From assembly GCA_020631735.1 (NCBI GenBank), contig CM036231.1, positions 2,011,831 through 2,075,830 on the forward strand: 64,000 nt of DNA, in the 5' to 3' direction. This DNA comes from Saccharum officinarum (lineage: Eukaryota; Streptophyta; Magnoliopsida; Poales; Poaceae). Shown here one piece after another: positions 11,257 to 23,100 of the stretch. The notes under the pieces were generated by a model. The model searched no databases, was not told the origin of the DNA, and was given only the letters and a program-made list of their open reading frames with translations. Numbering within the stretch: position 1 is the first letter of the stretch; every line of letters starts with the position of its first letter. The position numbers were made by a program, and so were the translations under genes.

Positions 11257-11506
11257 GGTGTGTTTAGTTCCATTGAAGAGTGCACTATGCAAAAAAAAAA
11301 TCGTTACATCAAACTTGTGATACATGCATGAAGTATTAAATGTGGATAAAATCAAAAACTAATTGTACAGTTTGGTTGTACTTTGCGAGACGAACGTTTT
11401 GAGCCTAATTAGTCAACGATTGGACAATTATTACCAAATACAAACGAAATACTACAGTATTGCTACAGTAAATTTTGGCACTCCAAATTTGGGAACTAAA
11501 CACACC
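11257..11506. mobile_element. Tourist-like MITE
   Basis: The inverted ends GGTGTGTTTAGTTCC and GGAACTAAACACACC frame a 250-bp element with the internal words typical of this very common grass family: 'tttgcgagacgaacgtttt', 'gcctaattagtcaacgattg' and 'attgctacagta'. It contains no coding sequence. Confidence 0.85.
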
Positions 11507-11590
11507 CACCGGCCAGCTCTAAACATTCAGTCGATCAGGCATCGATCGGACGGGGCTACCATAGCATCTGAGATCCCAAAGATGAGCTGT

Positions 11591-11867
11591 GGCCTGGTTT
11601 AGATGCCAAAATTGGGATGCAAAATTTGCATAGTATATATCATGTCATACTGTAGCAATTTTGTTTTTATGTGGTAATAATTGTCCAAATCTTGATTAAT
11701 TAGGCTCTAAATGTTCGTCTCGCAAAGTACAACAAAACTGTGCAATTAGTTTTTTTTATTTCATCTACATTTAGTACTCCATATATGTGCCGATATTTTG
11801 ATGTGGTGAGAAATCTTTTTTTTACATAGTGAAATTTAGGAGTGAATTCTAAAATCTAAACTAGGCC
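11591..11867. mobile_element. Tourist-like MITE, opposite orientation
   Basis: Ends GGCCTGGTTTAG and CTAAACTAGGCC. The internal words are the reverse complements of those in the element at 11257 (gattaattaggctctaaatg, cgtctcgcaaagtacaac), so it is the same family inserted the other way round. Confidence 0.85.
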
Positions 11868-12300
11868 TGTATCGGAAACGAGCAAGCGAGCAGACCTTGG
11901 TAACGTCTCACGGAGCCGGCGAGAGCTTCTCGAGGATCGGCAGTGCACTGACGACGTCATGATCCCTGATCCCGTATTACGATCTGACTCTGCTGGCTCT
12001 AGGAATCGGATCGAGACATACCGCATACGTCATGGGAGCAAACTGCCATCCTAGCCATGTCATGATCACCGGCAACTGGGACCACATCTCCATGATCTGG
12101 ACATTCTCAGACGAGCTCTAAACATTCAGTCAGGCATCGATCGGACAGAGCTATAAGCCTATAACATAGCATGAAGCATCTGAATTCCAAAGTTGTGCTG
12201 TATCATCGTAAACGAGCAAGCGGGTATCTTGGACCCGGCGAGCGCACTGGCGTCAGATGAACGAACGTCTTCTGTGACGTTTGCCACTGCTTCAGTTTGG
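11868..12300. other. Spacer between MITEs, no gene seen
   Basis: About 430 bases. It holds a local repeat with the sequence beyond the preceding MITE: 'aaacattcagtc(gat)caggcatcgatcggac' appears near 11522 and again near 12122, and 'gagcaagcg' words near 11880 and 12212 are also shared. This suggests an old segmental duplication interrupted by the MITE. Confidence 0.5.
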
Positions 12301-13560
12301 AACTAGTTGGGAAAAAGTCTACTTTTCCTCTCCCAACTTTCGCGAAAGTCCGCTTTTCCTCCCTCAACTCCAAAACCGGGCAAATCACCTCCCTCAACTT
12401 TTCAAACCGTGCATTTTACCTCCCTGGAGCGGTTTCGAAGGCGGTTTTGCTACAGTAAACGGTGGTTTTGCTACAGTGAGGCGGTTTTGTCTTTTTCTTT
12501 TTTTATTTATTTTGGCTGAATCTTTGAAAAATTATAGTAAATCACAGAAAAATCATAAAATGAAAAATCCAATTTTGTTGCACTCCACATGAGTAGATCT
12601 ACACAGTGAACATATAATATGGTATGCTTTAGTACAAAGTTTTTGCTATGAAGGTTTTGCCTTTTTCTTTTTTATTTATTTCGGCTAAATCTTTGGAAAA
12701 TCATAGTAAATTACAGAAAAATCATAAAATGGAAAATCCAATTTTGTTGCACTCCACATGAGTAGATCTACACAGTGAACATATAATATGGTATGATTTA
12801 GTACAAAGTTTTTGCTATGAAGGTTTTGCCTTTTTTCTTTTTTATTTATTTCGGCTAAATCTTTGAAAAATCATAGTAAATTACAGAAAAATCATAAAAT
12901 GGAAAATCTAATTTTGTTGGACTCCACATGAGCATATCTACACCGTGAATATATAATATGGTATGCTTTAGTACAAAATTTTTGCTACCAAGGTTTTGTC
13001 TTTTTCTTTTTTATTTATTTGGCTGAATCTTTGAAAAATCATAGTAAATCACAGAAAAATCATAAAATACAAAGTCTATTTTTTTTGGACTCCACATGAG
13101 TAGATCTACACAGTGATCATATAATACGGTATGCTTTAGTCCAACAAAATAATTATAGAAGCTGCAGCTACGAATTATTTCAATTAATTACAGAAAAGTA
13201 TAGATCTAAAGCTATAATAAAAATTTTGTACTAAAGCATACCATATTATATGTTCACTGTGTAGATATGCTCATGTGGATTCCAACAAAATTAGATTTTC
13301 CATTTTATGATTTTTCTGTGATTTACTATGATTTTTCAAAGATTCAGCGAAAATAAATAAAAAAAGAAAAAGACAAAACCGCCTCACTGTAGCAAAACCA
13401 TCGTTTACTGTAGCAAAACCGCCTTCAAAACCGCTCCAGGGAGGTAAAATGCACGTTTGAAAAGTTGAGGGAGGTGATTTGCCCGGTTCTGGAGTTGAGG
13501 GAGGAAAAGCGGACTTTCGCGAAAGTTAGGGGAGGAAAAGTAGACTTTTTCCAACTAGTT
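12301..13560. mobile_element. Foldback-type DNA element with about 280-bp inverted arms and four internal tandem repeats
   Basis: The left end AACTAGTTGGGAAAAAGTCT matches the reverse complement of the right end (agactttttccaactagtt). The inverted similarity runs for about 280 bp on each side, including 'ctccctcaac' and 'ggttttgctacagt' motifs. The interior has four tandem copies of an approximately 170-bp unit starting near 12483, 12652, 12822 and 12992, each containing 'aaatcataaaat' and 'ctccacatgagtagatctac'. No coding capacity and no clear target duplication were seen. A related single-armed copy occurs at 28505-28848. Confidence 0.85.
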
Positions 13561-15506
13561 GACGCCCGAGGGAAGGGACAAATTGCAGCGCCTTTCCAAT
13601 ATCGTCAGTAATTCAGATCCAGATAGGCTATCTGGCCGGGCCCGTTCATGGCTTTCGTACGGCCTCACAGAAGGCCCAAATTTCGGTTCTAAAGTCCACA
13701 CTCCACCGCGACTGTAGCCTGTGAAAACCAGCGGCGTCTACGGGCCGACGAAGATATCTGCATGGGCCGGGGGAGAACGAAGGCTCAGCCTGACCGGGCT
13801 TCTTATCGTATCGTCGTCGTCCTAGCAGTGTGGCAGTGTGGGCCGCACGGAAACCCGCCGGCTGGCCAGGGCCACGACCTCCGCCCACGCACGGGGCCAT
13901 CCATATGGACACGGGCTTTCCTCAGAGGGGGGGGGGGGGGGGGGGGGGGGAGGACTCGGGCCCCCACCCCCCGCGCGCACGCCGACTGGCCGAGGCGAGC
14001 TGACAAGCTACGTACTACACGGCACGCCGGACAGCAAGCACGCCACGGCTACGCTAGCTCCACAACTTCCGTGCAATTTCGCGCGTGGCAGTGGCACTGG
14101 CACCAAGAGAGCATGTCCCCTGTAGGGGCCCAAGTGCAGCAGACTCTCCACGTGGACAACCATGCCGATATACTTTGGCCTCACGCCGTGCGTCCGTTCG
14201 GGTTCGAGCTCTTCCCAGAAGGTCGGCAGTCCACGCGGCATGGGCCACCATGGCAGCATGCCCATGCCGAAAGCCCGGTTGGTTTTGTGGATCTTGCCGA
14301 AAGCGGAGTACAGTACGTACATTTGGGTGGCCAGTGACAACGACTGGTCCACGAGATTTATTACCTGATCTGATGCGTAATTTGGACTTGGAGCGTCAGA
14401 TGATTTGGGCTTGTCTGCAAGTAATCTCGGTTCCGGAGAGAGGGACGGACAGGGCCGGGTCCCGTGGAATGGAACACGAGTGACACTGAGATATCGGCGG
14501 GGCGGTGACGTGATGTCGGCCGGCGTGGCGCGTGCGCGTGGGGCCCCGGAGCCTGGACACCGCGGTCGGTCGTGCCCCATCGTGATCGTCAGGTGGTGCG
14601 CTCGCTCGCTTTCCCGTTTTTTAGAACATGGTCGTTGTCAGTTTGTCACTGAGATCTTTTGCGAATATTTATATATATTGGAGTTATATTTTGCTCTACT
14701 TTGTGGCCAGACGTCTCGGTTTCAGGATGACACCGAACTTTACGGCCTACTAGAATATGTTGTTGAGTGACGTCAGCAACGGAGCTCATGCACGACTGCT
14801 CCGCCGCTGCTCGTGTCACCACTCACCAAAAGCTCTGCGGCCTGCGGCTCCAACACGCAGGATAGCTAGCTAGCTGGTCAAGGACAATTATCCGCGGAAG
14901 GGAAAAACGGGCACGAATTCCTCGTCTTCCCCTAGGAAACTACACGCCCAGTCCGAAATGAAATGTGAAGGCGGAATTGTTCTGCCCATTCGCCCAGAAC
15001 TGACGAACCGTCTCGCCGCAGCCGTGGAAATCTTGGAACCACACACCACACCGGGGCACCGGCACATCCTCCACGGCTCCACGAGTTGTCTGTCGCCAAG
15101 CGCACGTCGGGGAGGCGCGTCGCCTGTGACCCTCGTTGCGCCGACGTCGGCCGAGCCACACGGCAGACGGCACACCATCCAACCTGGCCCCGCGCCCAGT
15201 GCTCTGCAGCAGCCGGACCGCGACGCGTAGCGGAGATGGGGGGCGGGTGCCGCCGCCGGCTCCCGCACACGTCGTCACGCCGCGCTTGCCACGCGCCGTC
15301 CCCTCCGAGCTTGCCTTCGCGCCGAAGCACTTTCCTTCGATTTGATTAATTATTAATGGGCGAACGGGTCACCGAGGCGTGGCGGGCGACCTGGCAGCGG
15401 CAGGCGTTGGGTAGTGCTGGCGGCAAACGGACGCCTTGTCGCAACGCCCGGCGCCGTCGCGCGCCCCCGCGCCACGCCCTGGTTCGGGTTCCCAGACTTT
15501 CCGTAT
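13561..15506. other. Long spacer, no gene confidently assigned
   Basis: GC-rich DNA with a G24 homopolymer at 13927-13950. A minus-strand open frame at 14008-14580 contains an unidentified stretch (ATQMYVLYSAFGKIHKTNRA), but neither homology nor splice context supports a gene. The stretch 14890-15350 is GC-rich and of unknown role. Confidence 0.4.
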
Positions 15507-15926
15507 GGCCTTGTTTGATTCCAAAGTTTGGCCTCGTTTAGTTTGGTGAATTGGAGAGAAAAACACTGTATCAGAATTCCTGTAGCATTTCGTTTGTATT
15601 TGGTAAAAATTATCCAAATTTTGCCTAACTAGGCTTAAAATGATCATCTCGAAAAGTACAACAAAACTGTGCAATTAGTTTTTGATTCACTATGCAGAAT
15701 TCCTATTCCTCGTCACATCAAAATGCCGGCACATATATGGAGTACTAAATATAGATGAAATAAAAAACTAATTACACAGTTTTGTTGTACTTTGCGAGAC
15801 GAACATTTTAAGCCTAATTAATCAATGTTTGGACAATTATTACCAAATAAAAACAAAATTGCTACAGTATGACGTGCCATTTACTATGCAGATTTGGGCT
15901 CCAAACTTTATGATCTAAACAAGACC
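15507..15926. mobile_element. Nested pair of Tourist-like MITEs
   Basis: The outer ends GGCCTTGTTTGATTCCAAAG and 'ctttatgatctaaacaagacc' are inverted partners. Inside, from about 15531, a second partial copy begins (ggcctcgtttagtttggtg) and runs in the opposite internal orientation until about 15690, where the outer element's own body resumes ('tatggagtactaaatatag', 'gcgagacgaacattttaagc'). One MITE has therefore inserted into another of the same family. Confidence 0.75.
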
Positions 15927-16638
15927 TATGTTTGACCATGGTGGAGGGAGCGGGGAAGGACGATAAAGTGCTGCTCGAATAGAAAACAGTCGGTTAATGT
16001 GGTGTTTAGGAATAAGAAGTTAGGAACAGCTCCTTACTGATAAAAATTCTACATAAACCGTTAAAAATTCTAGGAAGTTACGAATCTATTTGAAACGTAG
16101 AAATTCTACCTGAACCGTTAAAATTTACCCTAGAATTAATCTAATTTTACACAAAAACACACTATAATAGGAAAAAAATTTCGTGCGTTCCAAATAAACC
16201 CGTAAAGTTGGGCGGAGGGAGTAGAATATACTCCTAGTTCGTACTGTACATGGCTGCACAAACATTAGATAGCACAATGAATTAGTGATGCCACACTGAT
16301 CCACCCTCTCGCAGACTCGCACATGGCTGCACAAACATTAGGGAGCACAACGTAGCATACCATTCGTCGGTCCCTAGTCCCAACACAGACTCTGGAGTAG
16401 AAAAACACCATCACTGTGTCTGGCCATTGGTTTATTGCACCGCGCAATATTTTATGTCCCGATTCCCGAACCAAACCGGCCGATGCAAAAGTGCGTCGAA
16501 AACTCGAGATTACGAAAAGTCAACAGGAGCACGCGCCGCCGGCATTGGCACGTAAGGACACATGGGTACACGTAAGCAGTTTCATAGGTTATTTCATACA
16601 GTGCCACATCGGATTTTGGTGACACGAGAGAGAGGTAA
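15927..16638. other. Spacer, no gene seen
   Basis: AT-rich to mixed sequence with short local repeats: 'catggctgcacaaacattag' occurs twice, at about 16250 and 16323, and 'aaaattctac...ccgttaaaa' occurs twice at about 16045-16125. No coding sequence is supported. Confidence 0.45.
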
Positions 16639-17764
16639 GACTACCCGCACTCGTGGTCTAAATCCATCCTCTAAAAGGAATATTCTGTCCTGGTCATCGA
16701 GATTCTTTCATCTATATCACTTCCTCCCGCACTCATTCATCCTCTATATCTCTACTCTATACTAACTACCCTATATTTTATTCAACCATCCTCCTCTTTC
16801 CTCATTTTTTCTTTTTCTTTCCTTTTTTCTTTCCTTTCCCCTCCTCTATTTTCTCCGCCCGGCTTCTCCCCTCCCTGCTCCTCGCCGTGCTTCTCCTCGT
16901 GAGCGCGGAAGCCGGTGCGGGCGACCTCGCGCAGCGGAGGACAAGGCCTGGGCGGCGCTCCCTCCCTCCACGTTCCCTCCACGGCGGCGAGGCCTGGGCG
17001 ACGTGGCCTGCCTTGGGACTGGCTCCGTCGTCCGCTACGACGGAGGAAGGGGACCGGCTCCGTCGGTCGGCGTGGGAGTGACTCCGCGGCCACGGGCGCG
17101 AGCTCCCCACAAGCGACCTCCACCAGGCACGAGCGAGGCCATCCGCTCGCCGTCGCGAGTCTACTTTCCCTGCCCACGCCGACCTCCTCTGCTCCCCTGC
17201 GGTCCAAGAAGTGGGCGCGACCGGTCCCCTGCTCTCCGTCGCGGTCCCATCTGCTCTGTCGCGGCGACCCGCAGAGGTGGCCCGTCCCCTCTGCCCCTGG
17301 AGCCGAATCGGAGCCGCCGCTGCTCCAATCGGCGGCGTGGGTGTGTCGTGCGCCACCTGTTGGGGAAGGGGGCGCCACCGGCCGTGGTGGGGAGGGGGGC
17401 GGCCATGGGGAGTGGGCCTGCGGGTCGCCGTGATGAAGGAAGACGCGTTGTCCCCATTGCCAGATCCAGCGCCGCTGCACCTTGTTCCCTCGGCGGCGCG
17501 GCGCGGCAGAGCAGAGGCACGCGTCGACCATCCCCGCCGGCCATCCCCTTCTCTTTCCCCCTTCCTCCTTGGCACGTCCACGGCGAGCGGAGGACAAGGC
17601 TGCGCGGGGCCCACACGCGTAGCGTTCGCCCTGCCGGTCTGCCAGGAGTAGCGGCCGACCGGTCGTCCACTTCGATAGCGTGCCTGGTAGCGTCCCCCGC
17701 TGCAGCTCTTCCAACCGCTATATCTGTTTAGCGTATCCATTTGGCGTACCTAGTGCGGAAGGTC
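16639..17764. mobile_element. PIF/Harbinger-type non-autonomous element, GC-rich interior
   Basis: Flanked by TAA on both sides (16636-16638 and 17765-17767). The inverted ends are GACTACCCGCACTCG on the left and, reading inward on the other strand, GACCTTCCGCACTAGG. The left subterminal region (ctctaaaaggaatattctgtcctggtcatc) is the reverse complement of the right subterminal regions of the elements ending at 32973 and 33855. The 900-bp interior is GC-rich, and its long open frames on both strands are compositional. A TAA/TTA target and short inverted ends are the PIF/Harbinger signature. Confidence 0.8.
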
Positions 17765-17767
17765 TAA

Positions 17768-18255
17768 GGCCGGCCTCGATGAGAAAGTACAAATCGTTTG
17801 CCAAGTGAAAATAAAAAAAATGAAAAAAAGTCCAGCTAGGCAGTACATATGCGAGTGGATCGTGGAGTCAGAGAAAGTGAATGCACAGGGAATTGTGCGA
17901 GCTAGGCGATGAGTTTCGTCGCTTCTGATTGAAATTTCTAGTTCTCTCTCATCCACATCATCAAATAGCTAGCTCAAATAGACTTGATGGGGAAGTCCTA
18001 AGAGAAAGAAGTGGCTGTTTTGCGAAGCAACTACTTTATAAACTAAAATTTAGGACTATATGACAACTTATACACCATTGTACAAGTGGTTGTTGTCATA
18101 CAACTCATAAACGTTTCTTTGTTGTATGCATAAGGACCCTTGAATTACTATGAGACAACTTAAAAGATAAACTATTGTACATGTTAGCTCTTAAGTTATC
18201 TTTAAATTTCGTGGCATTACATGAGACTATCTACCAGATAATACCAATGTACTTG
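17768..18255. other. Spacer, no gene seen
   Basis: AT-rich single-copy-looking sequence with no open frame of note and no recognised repeat. Confidence 0.4.
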
Positions 18256-18735
18256 CCCTAATCTCTAGCTCGTGGTTCGGAACTCACGTGGGACCCATTG
18301 GTCAGCTTCTAGTGGAGTTAATCGAGCCTGTGACAGTACATACCTTGCGCTAGATACGGCACGTCAAATGTTTAGCAATGTCGTGCCGAACCAAACCGAG
18401 ATATCGTTCGTGGTTCATGACTCACGTGGGACCCGTTGGTCAGCCTCTAGCGGAGTTAATCGATTACGAAACAGCGCACTGTCTGCCTGTGACGGTACGT
18501 ACCTTGCGCAAGATACAGCGTTTCACGTGTTTAGCAACGTCGTGCCGGACCAAACCGAGATATTTTCTGGTCTAATCTCTAGCTCGTGGATCGGAACGCA
18601 CGTGGGACCTTCTAGTGGAGTTAATCGATTATGAAACAGCGCGTTGTCAGCGCGTAACGGTACATATCCTACGCTAGATACGGTGCGCCACGTGTTTTGC
18701 AACGTCGTGCCGAACCAAACTGAGATATTTGCCGG
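18256..18735. repeat. Three diverged tandem units of about 160 bp with CACGTG motifs
   Basis: Units begin near 18256, 18406 and 18566. Each contains 'ctcgtgg(t/a)tc', 'CACGTGGGACC', 'gtggagttaatcga', 'gatacgg/gatacag' and ends in 'gtcgtgccgaaccaaac(c/t)gagata'. Each has the palindromic G-box core CACGTG, with further CACGTG or CACGT(C/G)-like words at the unit ends. No open frame is conserved between units. Confidence 0.75.
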
Positions 18736-18756
18736 CCTAAAATCTCCCAGATGTAA

Positions 18757-19041
18757 GGCTTGTTTGGATCAGTTTCGGATTTTTAAAAACGAGTTTTTAT
18801 CTTTAGTTTCTAAAATCTGGATTCTGAATAAAAACTGGTAGTGTGTTTGGATCCCCTAGTTTTTAAGAATCTGGCTTCATTTATTGCTCTATAGATCACA
18901 ACAACTAACAAAAGCTATGTATCAATAGCTTCCTAGTTTTTAAGAATCCCACAAAAACTATGAGTGTTTGATCCCACCCAATTTATAAAAACCAAATTCT
19001 TAAAAACTGACAAAAACTGGAAGGATCCTAATAGGGTCTTA
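18757..19041. mobile_element. MITE with TGTTTGGATC-type ends
   Basis: Starts 'ggcttgtttggatcagtttc' and ends 'ggaaggatcctaatagggtc'. Internal words (ctagtttttaagaatc, cttaaaaactgacaaaaactgg) are repeated in both orientations. The ends are imperfect inverted repeats flanked by TAA/TTA. It is a short non-coding DNA transposon of the Tourist/PIF style. Confidence 0.65.
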
Positions 19042-19114
19042 GCCACCTAATCGCCCCCGCCGCTCGACGCGACACGGTAGCCGTGTTGCAGTAGCAAAGC
19101 GTTTCCGTTGTTAA

Positions 19115-19417
19115 GGGGCTGTTTGGTTTGCCACCGTAGCCTGCCTCGCTAGGTGTGGCGTCGCCACAACTTTTCCTGTCTGCCCATGGCTCGCCACGCT
19201 CGCCACAACGCCAAAGGTGAGTCGACGAATTCCGACGCCACAGCTGTGCGTGTTTTTGTGCTGAGAGCCGTGGTGGCAGCCACACCTTTGACTGGAACCA
19301 AACAGCAGGCGTAGTCTGTGGCGTGGCGCACTCGGCACAGAACCAAACACCAGCCTAGCTCTCCGTGGCTGCCGCAGGTGTGGTGTGGCGGACAGCGGCG
19401 GGCAACCAAACAACCCC
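19115..19417. mobile_element. Tourist-like MITE with TAA target duplication
   Basis: TAA directly precedes 19115 and directly follows 19417. Ends are GGGGCTGTTTGGTTT and, on the other strand, GGGGTTGTTTGGTT. The interior is GC-rich with 'cgccac(c/a)' words and additional internal 'ggaaccaaacagc' and 'agaaccaaacacc' copies. It contains no coding sequence. Confidence 0.85.
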
Positions 19418-19420
19418 TAA

Positions 19421-19700
19421 GGTCTTATTTAGTTCCTCCTCCTAAAGTTTAGTCCCTATCACATCGGATGTTTGGACACATGCATGGAGTATTAAGTATA
19501 GACTAAAAAATAACTAATTGCACATATTGCGACTAATTTGCGAGATGAATTTTTAAGCCTAATTAGTCCATGATTAGACAATGTGGTGCTACAGTAAAGT
19601 TACAGTAACATATGCTAACAGTAGATTAATTAGACTTAATAAATGTATCTCACGAATTTCTGATGACTCATGTGACCCCAATGTAACCTCCTAGACTTTA
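19421..19700. mobile_element. Tourist-like MITE next to the kinase promoter
   Basis: Begins 'ggtcttatttagttcctcct' and carries the family's internal words 'catggagtattaagtatag', 'tttgcgagatgaatttttaag' and 'cctaattagtccatgattag'. Its right end is near 'cctcctagactttag'. It lies immediately beside the MITE at 19115 and about 480 bp upstream of the Raf-like kinase start codon. Confidence 0.75.
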
Positions 19701-20181
19701 GCCGCCGGATTTTTAAACGCCACCGAAATCATCCAGCGCACGGGACGGACGGCGGTCAGTGGGTCACGGTCACGGGCTCACGGCCAAAAGCAAGCGCGCC
19801 TGTCAGACACGAAGTTGCAGTGTGGACTGTGGAGGTCGCGGGAGGGCCCCGGAGAACTTATCCCCCGCACCGCCCGTTTCCCACCGCCGATTCCGCGATT
19901 CGTTTCGGTGCCGCCGCAGTGGAGCGGAGCCACCGGCCCACCGAGCCAGCCTCCTGCCGTGCCGGTGCCGCGCGCGTCCGGGGCCGAACCGAGCCGAGAG
20001 TGGCCAGGCAAGTGGGGATTGCGGGAAGGAAGCAAAACCCCCCGCGCGAGACTCGCGTCGCGCCTCCGGCCTCCTCCTCCTCCTCCTCTCCCCCCGCGCT
20101 TCGGATTCTGTTACGCCCTCGCCAGGGCCTCGGCGAGCGGGCGGTGCGCGCGAGTGGCGGAAACCCTAGGCGGCGGCGGTG

Positions 20182-23100
20182 ATGGCGATGGCGAGCAGGG
20201 CGCCGGCGGGGGACCCCAGCAGCCCGAGCGCGAGAGCGTGGGGCGGCGGCGAGGACGAGGCGGCGTCCGGTGCCGGGAAGGTGAAGCTGATGTGCAGCTA
20301 CGGGGGCCGGATCGCGCCGAGGCCCGGGGACGGGGCGCTGCGGTACGTGGGCGGCCAGACGCGGCTCATCTCCGTCCCGCGCGCCGCCTCCTTCGGGGAG
20401 CTCCTGCGGAAGGTGGAGGCGGTGGACGAGGCCTCGGCGTCCTCCGGCGGCGGGGTGCTCGTCAGGTACCAGCTCCCCGGGGAGGACCTCGACGCGCTCA
20501 TCTCCGTCTCTGGGCCCGAGGACTACGACAACATGATGGAGGAGTACGAGAAGCTGGCCGCCGCCGCGCCCGACGGCTCCGCCAAGCTTCGGGTCTTCCT
20601 CTTCCCGGCCTCCGGGACCGACGCGGCCGGCTGCGGCTCCGGCTCCGGCGGCGGCGGCGGCGGCGGCTCGGGGCTCCACCACCTCGCTGCAGCCGCGGTG
20701 GACGAGTCCGGGCAGCGGTACATCGACGCCATCAACCGCGTCTCCGCCGAGGCCATGCGGCGGAAGGACAGCGTCGCCAGTGCCGGTTCCTCCGCGCACA
20801 ACTCCGAGGCATCCGAGTACAGCGGCCTCGTGGAAGGTATGTCGCCGCGTGCGGTGCCGCCGCCGCCTGCGTCCGTTGCCACTGAGTATTCGTATTCAGG
20901 TGGGGGCCATTACCTTAGTGCTTTCCCGGACTCGGTTGGGTTCACTGCAGTCTCTGTGTCACCTTCGGCGATGGGCATCCCAGCGCAAAATCCCATCCTG
21001 GTTAGGACAGAGCCGTCAACGTTGCAGCCTCATCAGGTTGCTGCTGCTGCTTATGCAACACCGCATCAGCAGCCTCAAGTAACCACTTATGTGCAGCAGC
21101 AGCACCAGCAGCAGCCTCAAGTCACCCATTATGTACCACACCAGCAGCCGCCTCAGTCTGCTTCTTATGTGCAGCAGATGCCGCAGTCGTATATAGAGCC
21201 ACAGCAGGTACACTACATCAACGCCCAACAATTTGGTGTGCATGGGGTGCCACAATCTGTCAATTATGTGCCTGTGCAAATGAGCCAATTCATGCCCAGC
21301 ATTCCCGCGACAGGTTCTATGGCGACCACCGCTGCTCAAGTGGGTACGTTCAGGCCTGCTTCCGCAGGTGCAGAACCTGTTCTGGAGACCACGCAGTTCA
21401 CAAGGCCAGTGCAAGCTCAGTTTGATCAGAGTTACAGGGTGGTGCAGACTCCACTGTCGCAGCTTCCTCCTTTGTCTTCTGTGCATCTGCAGACAAATGA
21501 TGCGCAGAGGCAGAGATTTGGTGTTCAACAAGCGATGACAAGCGCAGTAAGCATGCCAGTGGTGACCAGCTCAGGCACAATTCCCGTGGTGGTTAGCTCG
21601 GCCACTGTTCCATCGTTGAGGTATGATGATTGCACAATGTGCCAAAAAGCATTGCCGCATGCCCATTCGGATAATATTATCCGGGAGCAGGGAAATTCTC
21701 GTGCAACGGGAAACCTTGAGGCAGCTCTGATGTTTTACAGCCCGCATCAAGACAGTGCATCCAACAAATCTAGTCCAGGTGCAAGCTCAGGAACACCCAC
21801 GAACTATCTGGCGGAACCAAGAGCTGGGAACACAGCAGTGATGGCACAATTTGATCCGACTCTTCCTGCCAGAAAACCTGCAGTTCAGGCAACTGCATCT
21901 CCAGATACAGGTGTGCCGGTTCAACCCACCATGATTGCTTTACCAGTGCCTAGTGCACCTGCTCCAAATGGAGTATTTGTGGGTCATTCTCCTCCGGCTG
22001 GGGCTGAAGATCATATCAGGTACCAGCAGCAACCGTTCTCTTATAGCATGCAACCACCACAAGTTCCAGTGAATGGCCCACAAGGCATTGATGCCAGTGC
22101 ATACAAGGATTCAAATAATCCAGCAGCGGAACCGCTTAGAGAATATGCACGTGATCTTCCTCATGACTATACCAGAACTATTGATGCTCGTATGCAAGCA
22201 GTTCATTTGGGTCCAATTGCACCACCAGAATCTAGTGTGCAAGGAAAGACTTCTATTCCTCATGGTGTCATTGATCATGCCAAAGTTGGGAAGCCACCTG
22301 TAAATATTGATGGTAGTTCTATCTACAAATCTCAAGCTGGAGGGTATCATATGGGGATTACAAATGCCTTTACTGCTCCTGCTTTGACCCAAGAGGACAA
22401 CATTGCCAGGCACAGTGAGCAGCCACCTTATGCTTTTGATGTTGGTGCACAAAATGTCCATCCTGACATAATCCAGCGACCACCCAATCTGCCTGTCCAG
22501 AGCAACCTTAGAGTTCCCATTGAACCACCTGTTTCCAATGAAAAGTTTACTGTACAACCACCAAACTCTGGTGCTCAGGTTCCTGCTGGGCCTCCTCTAC
22601 AGCATCCTAATGAAATGCCTAATCACTTGGTTTCTGCTCCCCCCAATGGAAGCAGTAAATTTCCATTGCAGGCTACTGTTGGAATTGATCGTGTTGAAGC
22701 TACACAAGAACCAGCTTACACAGATTCACTTTTCTCAAATCAGGATCCTTGGAAAGCAGTGGGCAATGCTTCTTTAGTGCCTCCAAGACCAACCAAGTTA
22801 ACTAAGGAGCATGTTGTTTCTGGAGGTCAATATAATGATGGCCATATGCCTGATATGAACACGCATGCTGCCGTACTCTTTGAAGAAGACCCAAGTTTTA
22901 AGGATATCCACACAGTGAAATTGAACAAAGGTTGGTACACTCTGTCATCTTATACTATTTGGGCAGTTTTACTTGCTATCATATTATTTCAAAATCATAA
23001 TGGACTAAGCAACAATTCCTCTGCCACTCTCTTTCATACTTCTTTTACTTCTGAAAGGATTTGGAGAAGATAATATTAAGCGACAATTACAAACTGTTGC

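Noticed and set aside
14008..14580. A 190-codon minus-strand frame with ATQMYVLYSAFGKIHKTNRA
   Set aside because: Parts look protein-like, but I recognise no family, no splice context supports it, and the first 60 residues are low complexity. It could be a captured gene fragment. A protein search would decide.
16782..17740. Two overlapping minus-strand frames of about 310 codons, and plus-strand frames over the same bases
   Set aside because: They fall inside the GC-rich interior of the TAA-flanked element at 16639-17764, are open in several frames at once, are Arg/Pro/Ala-rich and show no domain.
20179..20181. Start of the kinase one codon earlier
   Set aside because: That codon is GTG. 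The first ATG in good context is 20182.
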